The notes beneath the pieces are model-generated. The model had not been told where the DNA came from. It did not search any database and saw nothing but the letters and a program-made list of their open reading frames with translations. This document shows, piece after piece, positions 13,124 to 16,976 of a DNA stretch of 16,976 nt. Location of the stretch: NCBI GenBank assembly GCA_003455655.1, contig DMQP01000055.1, forward strand, positions 1 through 16,976, written 5' to 3'. The DNA comes from Treponema sp. (lineage in GTDB: Bacteria > Spirochaetota > Spirochaetia > Treponematales > Treponemataceae). The translations under genes and the position numbers were made by a program. Positions within the stretch are counted from its first letter, which is position 1. Each line of letters opens with the position of its first letter.

Positions 13124-14887
13124 ATGAGCGGTCGTGTTCATACACTCAGTCCTGAAGTCGCACGCAAAATTGCAGCTGGTGAAGTTATAGACAGACCCAA
13201 CGCCATAGTGCGCGAACTTATGGATAACGCAGTAGACTCTGGAGCTACTTCCATTCGAGTTGAACTAGCGGGTGGTGGCATAGAGCGTGTTAGAGTTATA
13301 GACAACGGTTGTGGCATGAGTAAAGAAGACTTACTTGCCTGTGCCCGCCCTCACGCAACAAGCAAAATTACAAGCGAAACCGATTTACTTACCCTTTCCA
13401 CACTGGGCTTTCGTGGAGAAGCCCTTGCTTCTATGGCGGCAGTAAGCAGACTGCTTATTCAAAGCGGCGGTTGGAAAATGAATGCGTCAATTACCCAAGA
13501 CCATCTGCTTACCCCCACCGCACAAACCGAAGGCACCATTGTTCAAACGGAAGCTCTTTTTGAAAATGTACCTGCCCGACGCATGTTCTTAAAAAGAGAA
13601 GCCAGTGAAGGCTTGTTGTGTCGCGCAACCTTCGAAGAAAAAGCCTTACCCCGACCAGATATTGCATTCAGTCTCTACATGGACGGAGAAGAAAAACTAA
13701 CCCTTCCCCAAGGTCAAAGTTTAATTGAACGCTTTACCCAAACCCTTTCCCTTTTTGAACAGTCAGATCTCTTTTACGAAATAAAAAATCAGGCAACAGA
13801 CAAAAGCTGGTCCTTTAGTCTTATTATAGGTGAACCCTCTGTTTCTCGGGCAAACCGCAAAAACATTTACATTTATGTTAACGGAAGACGCATTCAAGAA
13901 TACTCGCTCATGCAAGCTATAGAATATGGCTGTCAGGGTTACTTTCCAAACGGTCAGCATCCTATTGCCTGTCTTTTTGTTCAAATGGATTCGTCACTGG
14001 TAGACTTTAACATTCACCCTGCAAAAAGAGAAGCTCGCTTTAAAGACATTTCTTCCTTACATCATGCAGTAAGCACAAGCACATCATCTTTTTTCAAAAA
14101 CTACACAACCGCTTCCATGGTACACCAAAGTCCTGAATCTTCTGTAAGTAGCCCAGACTTATTTACACCCAACATGTCTTCTGTTCCCAAAGCAGATTAC
14201 AAAAGCGCCTACCGAGCCCCGCAAAAACTATTTTCGTTTAACAAAGCCACTTCTACTTCATCAATGCAAAGTCTTGCCCAACAAGCGGCAGAAGTAGAAA
14301 CAAGTTTTAAGCCCAATTATCTTCCCTCTCAAAACGACAGCACCGAAGATTCTTTTCACTTTGTAGGAAGTACACTGGGAACTTTTTTAATTGCCGAAAA
14401 AAACAACACCCTCTACATTATTGACCAACACGCAGCACACGAGCGCATTCTCTATAACACCATTATGCAAAATGCAGGCGAAAAACAGCAGCTTTTAGTT
14501 CCCTACCGCATTACCACAGATAACGAAGCAGATGACGCATACATTTCTCACATGCAAAAAACACTTGGTGAATGGGGCTTTGAATGTAGTCAAAAAGATG
14601 GTTCTTGGCTTTTTACCACCGTCCCCCTGCGTTGGAAAGGAACCGAAGCAGACTTAAAGCACGACATTTTAGACCGTCGCATAAACCCCAAAGACATTAT
14701 AAATGCAGTAGCAGCCTCTACCGCTTGTAGACGAGCCGTTATGGACGGAACAGTTTTAGATGATGATAGTGCAGCAGACCTTGCACGAAAAGCCCTTGAG
14801 CTTCCCGACCCCCACTGCCCTCATGGCCGACCTGTCTTTACCAAAATTACACGAGAACAACTTTTTGCTTTGGTTAAACGCACATAA
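13124..14887 (+). CDS. mutL: DNA mismatch repair protein MutL
   Basis: MutL couples mismatch recognition by MutS to downstream repair. The 587-residue protein starts with the GHKL ATPase: KIAAGEVIDRPNAIVREL with catalytic Glu31, DNAVDSGA with Asn35, VIDNGCGM (58-65), HATSKI (77-82) and GFRGEA (95-100). The transducer domain follows (VNGRRIQEYSLM, VDFNIHPAKREARFKD). A low-complexity linker spans about 325-410. The C-terminal dimerisation domain carries endonuclease-type motifs: DQHAAHERILYN (434-445), ACRRAVMDG (534-542) and CPHGRP (565-570). The DQHA(X)2E(X)4E motif has Asn445 instead of the last Glu. AAGGA lies 6 bases before the ATG. No terminator follows; the stop is 2 bases from the end of the convergent TPR gene. 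Confidence 0.95.
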   Translation: MSGRVHTLSPEVARKIAAGEVIDRPNAIVRELMDNAVDSGATSIRVELAGGGIERVRVIDNGCGMSKEDLLACARPHATSKITSETDLLTLSTLGFRGEALASMAAVSRLLIQSGGWKMNASITQDHLLTPTAQTEGTIVQTEALFENVPARRMFLKREASEGLLCRATFEEKALPRPDIAFSLYMDGEEKLTLPQGQSLIERFTQTLSLFEQSDLFYEIKNQATDKSWSFSLIIGEPSVSRANRKNIYIYVNGRRIQEYSLMQAIEYGCQGYFPNGQHPIACLFVQMDSSLVDFNIHPAKREARFKDISSLHHAVSTSTSSFFKNYTTASMVHQSPESSVSSPDLFTPNMSSVPKADYKSAYRAPQKLFSFNKATSTSSMQSLAQQAAEVETSFKPNYLPSQNDSTEDSFHFVGSTLGTFLIAEKNNTLYIIDQHAAHERILYNTIMQNAGEKQQLLVPYRITTDNEADDAYISHMQKTLGEWGFECSQKDGSWLFTTVPLRWKGTEADLKHDILDRRINPKDIINAVAASTACRRAVMDGTVLDDDSAADLARKALELPDPHCPHGRPVFTKITREQLFALVKRT

Positions 14888-14889
14888 AC

Positions 14890-16976
14890 TTAGAGTGAAG
14901 ACAAAAGCGCAGTAACTTCGGCACGACGGTGAGAAGGAGCTTGCTGTTGAACAACAGTAAGATAGCCCTTTGCCGATTCTGCGTCTTTTAAGGCAATGCA
15001 CACTTTTGCAAGTTCTATCATTGAATCATAATCTTTTGGATCTAGTTTTATAACATCTTCGTAAGTTGCACGAGCCAGGTCATAATTTTCTGCAGAAGCA
15101 TAAGTCTTTGCAAGGTTAATACGAACCGTGTTATCTTTGGGCTGAATTTTTAATGCTGCAACATAATAAGGAATTGCTTTGTCATAATTTTGATTCATGC
15201 GGTATGCGTTACCCATATTGTTGTTAACTTCAAAGTTTGTGCTCTGAAGACTATAGGCGCGGTTTAAAAGCACTAAGGCAGAGTCAGCATCGTTTTCGTT
15301 CAAAAAGAGAACTGCCAGGTTCACCATAGCCTTTACATGACTGGGGTCTTCTTTTATTACCTGCTGATACAAAGACATTGCATCAGTTGCATTTCCTGTT
15401 GCATCAAGAATAAGCGCATAATTGTAAATAGAATTAACTTGAACATCTTTGTTTGAAGAAGCAGTGCGCGTGTCGTAGGCTTTTTTAGCATAAGAAACAG
15501 CTTCGCTGGATTTTCCTTGGTTAAGCATTACCGTAGAAAGATTGTAATAAGTTGCAGGATCTTCTTCACCTGGGCCTTGCAGAGAAATTGCATGTTTGTA
15601 AGCATCTTCTGCAGCCTTGTCTTTTCCTACAGAAGCATAAGCTGAACCCAATTCTTTGTAAGTACTTGCATTCGAGGGATTTACCGAAACCGCTTGTTCG
15701 AAAATAGAAATTCCTTCTGTAACATTTCCCTCTTTGACTAAAATTCGAGCCGCCGCAAGATAAGCATTTTCGTGAGTCGGATCAATTGCAAAGGCTCTGC
15801 GGTATGCAGCAAGCGCTTGTGATGTTTGATTAAGTCGTGCACAGGCAATACCCAAATTATACTGACTTGATGCAAAAGAACTATTGTACTTAACCGAAGA
15901 AGAAAAAGACGTTTTTGCTTCAGAAAATTTTCCCAGTCGAGCCTGAACTCGTCCCAGCTGATAGTAATACAAATAGTTGGTGCTATCAGAAGAAATAGCT
16001 GCACGAAGTTGTTTTTCTGCTTCAGAAAGATTTCCTGCATCAAAGGCACGCATTCCCATAACGTAGAGAGAAGGTGCATCTGAAGAACCCTTTGCTATTG
16101 CCTCTTGAGCAAAAGAAGCTGCACTATCTGAAAGGCGCTTTCGTTCCATTGAACCTTCAGGTTTTTCCTGAGAAGCATCATAAAGCAGCCGAGCCATTTC
16201 TCCTAATTTACTAGCTGAGTACGAAGGGTCGTTTGCAGGAAGCTGATTTTTTGCATTATTAAAATGAGAAAGCCCATCATCCACATGACCTGAGTTTAAA
16301 GCAGCAGTTCCCTTTGCAATTTCATCATTGATAGAGGCAGAAAGCTGTCTAAAGGCTTCATCTTTTTTAGCACGTTCTGCTTCTTCTTGTGCCTTCTGAG
16401 CTTGAGCTTGGCTTTCCGCACGGGCAGATTCTGCATTCAACTGTTGCTGCCGAATCAGTTCTTCTACTGCTTCATTTTGAGAGTTTTGACCTGCAAGCTG
16501 TTCTGCTAACATACCCAAAGTGCCTTCCATAACAGAAGGGTCTCCAGAAGTAAGAGAAGCTAACTGTTCTGCTTCGCGTTTTAAGGTGGCAGTCTGTTCA
16601 AGTAAAGCTTTTGCTTCACTGTCTTCTGCATCACGAACAAGCATGTCGCCCAAAACATTAAGAGCATTGTCATAAAGACCTTGTTCCATATACTGACGGG
16701 CAAGAGAAAGTCTGTTGTCTCGCTGTACCGCCGCAAGTTCAGGTTCATTAACCGCAAGAGGTGCCGCTACTCGGTTTGCATTTGAAAGAGAAGCATACTT
16801 TAAGGCAAAGAAAACTCCTGTACCAACTCCCACAAAAGCAAGAAAGGCAAATAGAGCTAGCAGAACAAGAAAGAGTAAACGGTTTTTCGATTCTTTTTCC
16901 TGTTGAGCAAGTTGTTCTTCGGTTCTTCCCCAGAGAGACTTTTGTAACAAATCTTGAAGCGCAGGATCGAGCGTAG
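14890..16976 (-). CDS. Membrane-anchored TPR-repeat protein (5' end outside window)
   Basis: At least 694 residues are visible, and the frame stays open to the right edge. A TTG at 16950 has no ribosome site, and the residues before it (ending PALQDL) read smoothly into the protein, so the true start is probably beyond the window. Counting from that TTG, a short polar N-terminus precedes a strong membrane segment (about 24-51), so the bulk is probably periplasmic. Residues ~110-220 are rich in Glu, Gln, Ala and Lys and probably coiled coil. From about 280 to the end there are about ten TPR-like units (for example TNYLYYYQLGRVQARLGKFS and NYDKAIPYYVAALKIQPKD). TPRs bind partner proteins; the partner is unknown. 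It is convergent with mutL with only two bases between. Confidence 0.85.
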   Translation of the reverse strand, partial: TLDPALQDLLQKSLWGRTEEQLAQQEKESKNRLLFLVLLALFAFLAFVGVGTGVFFALKYASLSNANRVAAPLAVNEPELAAVQRDNRLSLARQYMEQGLYDNALNVLGDMLVRDAEDSEAKALLEQTATLKREAEQLASLTSGDPSVMEGTLGMLAEQLAGQNSQNEAVEELIRQQQLNAESARAESQAQAQKAQEEAERAKKDEAFRQLSASINDEIAKGTAALNSGHVDDGLSHFNNAKNQLPANDPSYSASKLGEMARLLYDASQEKPEGSMERKRLSDSAASFAQEAIAKGSSDAPSLYVMGMRAFDAGNLSEAEKQLRAAISSDSTNYLYYYQLGRVQARLGKFSEAKTSFSSSVKYNSSFASSQYNLGIACARLNQTSQALAAYRRAFAIDPTHENAYLAAARILVKEGNVTEGISIFEQAVSVNPSNASTYKELGSAYASVGKDKAAEDAYKHAISLQGPGEEDPATYYNLSTVMLNQGKSSEAVSYAKKAYDTRTASSNKDVQVNSIYNYALILDATGNATDAMSLYQQVIKEDPSHVKAMVNLAVLFLNENDADSALVLLNRAYSLQSTNFEVNNNMGNAYRMNQNYDKAIPYYVAALKIQPKDNTVRINLAKTYASAENYDLARATYEDVIKLDPKDYDSMIELAKVCIALKDAESAKGYLTVVQQQAPSHRRAEVTALLSSL

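Noticed and set aside
16948..16950. TTG as the start of the TPR protein
   Set aside because: There is no ribosome site, and the frame stays open to the window edge, so the gene is treated as partial.
1..16976. CRISPR arrays, insertion sequences or prophage genes
   Set aside because: No spaced direct repeats, transposase motifs or phage structural genes were seen; the TPR repeats are protein-level repeats within one gene.

Overview
The window looks like chromosomal DNA of a spirochaete, most likely a Treponema. It carries flaA, the sheath protein of periplasmic flagellar filaments, immediately downstream of an N-acetylmuramoyl-L-alanine amidase gene and a GerMN-domain gene. It also carries a protein resembling the spirochaete 'spiro-SPASM' type. 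The genus call rests on gene content read by eye; no search was run.

Layout. Positions 1-366 (+) are the C-terminal end of an AspT/YidE-type membrane transporter, closed by a strong hairpin terminator. A tRNA-Glu gene (577-648, -) with a near-consensus promoter and a 20-bp bidirectional terminator follows. Then comes a long leftward block. From its promoter end (11.5 kb) to its distal end it encodes: a pseudo-radical-SAM/SPASM protein, a GT-A-type transferase, an 841-aa three-enzyme fusion (SpsF-like cytidylyltransferase, PseG-like hydrolase/glycosyltransferase, zinc-ribbon SAM methyltransferase), an ATP-grasp ligase, a periplasmic amidase, a GerMN-domain protein and FlaA. Beyond the flaA terminator lies a RelA/SpoT-type (p)ppGpp synthetase with TPRs. 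Rightward from 11.6 kb are xseA, xseB and mutL. They run tail to tail into a membrane-anchored TPR protein (14890 to the right edge, -) whose start lies outside the window.

How it fits together. The glycan-type genes overlap or sit a few bases apart, so they look like one operon. The only promoter-like sequence I find ahead of it matches the flagellar sigma-28 (FliA/WhiG) consensus with exact 15-nt spacing (TAAA-N15-TCCGATAC, 11572-11546). No terminator is visible between this operon and flaA, which also has its own sigma-70-type promoter. My inference is a co-regulated module that makes and attaches an unusual sugar to flagellar proteins and may help place the periplasmic flagellum in peptidoglycan. 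The activated sugar and its acceptor cannot be read from the sequence.

Two further points stand out. The divergent promoters at 11.55-11.63 kb both place transcription starts almost on the start codons, so xseA and the pseudo-radical-SAM gene may be leaderless. The radical-SAM-like protein keeps the GGEP motif and SPASM cysteines but has lost two of the three cluster cysteines.
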